Translations under genes and position numbers: made by a program
Source: Neisseria gonorrhoeae
Lineage (GTDB): Bacteria > Pseudomonadota > Gammaproteobacteria > Burkholderiales > Neisseriaceae
Length of the DNA: 64,000 nucleotides
Assembly: GCF_003315235.1 (NCBI RefSeq)
Contig: NZ_QNRU01000005.1
Span: 1 to 64,000, forward strand
Reading direction: 5' to 3'
Notes under the pieces: model-generated
Databases searched by the model: none
What the model was told of the DNA's origin: nothing
What the model saw: the letters and a program-made list of their open reading frames with translations, nothing else
Shown here: in pieces, positions 63,756-64,000 of the stretch
Layout: each line of letters opens with the position of its first letter
Position numbering within the stretch: position 1 is the stretch's first letter

Positions 63756-64000
63756 ATGCCTGACCTTCATACCGAATTTTCCCGACTCCTGCCGGCAGAT
63801 GAAATTGCCGAACCTTCTCCGACGCTTTTAAAAGATCAGCGCAACCGCTTTACGTCTGCACCAGACATCATTTTGCAGCCGCGCAGCGTTGAAAGCGTGC
63901 AAACCATTATGCGTTTTTGTTACGAACACCGCATTCCGGTTACGCCGCAAGGCGGCAATACCGGTTTGTGCGGCGCGGCAGTATCGGAAAACGGCGTATT
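63756..64000 (+). CDS. FAD-linked oxidase, GlcD/D-2-hydroxyacid dehydrogenase type (5' part)
   Basis: The frame starts MPDLHTEFSRLLPADEIAEP and runs off the window end. The segment IILQPRSVESVQTIMRFCYEHRIPVTPQGGNTGLCGAAV is the N-terminal FAD-binding type 4 (PCMH) motif of D-lactate, glycolate and D-2-hydroxyglutarate dehydrogenases. The substrate cannot be told without the C-terminal half. The start codon has no strong ribosome-binding site. Confidence 0.85.
   Translation, partial: MPDLHTEFSRLLPADEIAEPSPTLLKDQRNRFTSAPDIILQPRSVESVQTIMRFCYEHRIPVTPQGGNTGLCGAAVSENGV

Overview
The window is chromosomal DNA from a pathogenic-clade Neisseria, N. gonorrhoeae or N. meningitidis or a very close relative. 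The evidence is the dense ATGCCGTCTGAA DNA uptake sequence (DUS), used mainly as inverted-pair terminators; five Correia elements (CREE); dRS3/NIME mosaics; an opa gene with a CTCTT tract; the H.8 lipoprotein gene; and a CbpA/TdfH-type calprotectin receptor. From memory, opa, cbpA, lysC and nuc following the TCA block resembles the gonococcal order, but I could not check this.

Layout. 0-0.9 kb is a junkyard: an IS110-type transposase fragment between two full-length CREEs, then the 5' end of an IS630-like element. 1.0-14.5 kb is a one-strand (minus) TCA block: sdhC-sdhD-sdhA-sdhB-sdhE, gltA, sucA, sucB, lpdA, a small membrane protein, sucC, sucD. 14.8-17.2 kb has a second lipoamide-dehydrogenase-like oxidoreductase and a peroxiredoxin-glutaredoxin hybrid. 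17.5-23.5 kb holds methionine synthesis (metE, metF, metX-metW) around a zinc-regulated ribosomal protein pair (rpmE2-rpmJ2) with a clear Zur box. 23.6-35 kb holds a decayed lipoprotein gene, efp with its modifying enzyme earP, miaA, tadA, rlmB, a frameshifted nucleobase permease, dapA-bamC and pip. 35.3-40.2 kb is an accessory surface-protein region: opa with 4 CTCTT units (out of frame), a NIME mosaic, cbpA with no AUG at the expected start, and more repeats including an unlisted IS110 relic. 40.4-48.2 kb carries lysC, rph, a universal stress protein, tcdA, scpA, pncB and argS. 48.2-52.3 kb has an AAGC tetranucleotide tract, a structured leader, a membrane sulfatase-fold protein, a lone amino-acid ABC permease and the secreted thermonuclease nuc. 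52.3-56.9 kb has rpiA, ispF, ispD, dnaQ, a transporter and ccoS. 57-64 kb has ackA, dsbD, a DUF1841 protein, an HpnC-like synthase, a SlyD-like isomerase, the H.8 gene lip and the start of an FAD-linked oxidase.

The core genes are ordinary and intact. The interest lies in decay and switching: a nonsense- and CREE-damaged lipoprotein gene, a permease frameshift, an OFF-phase opa, an unusual cbpA start, and the match between CREE termini and the terminus of the IS630-like relic. I saw no tRNA, rRNA, CRISPR array or complete prophage, and no convincing undescribed multi-gene system.
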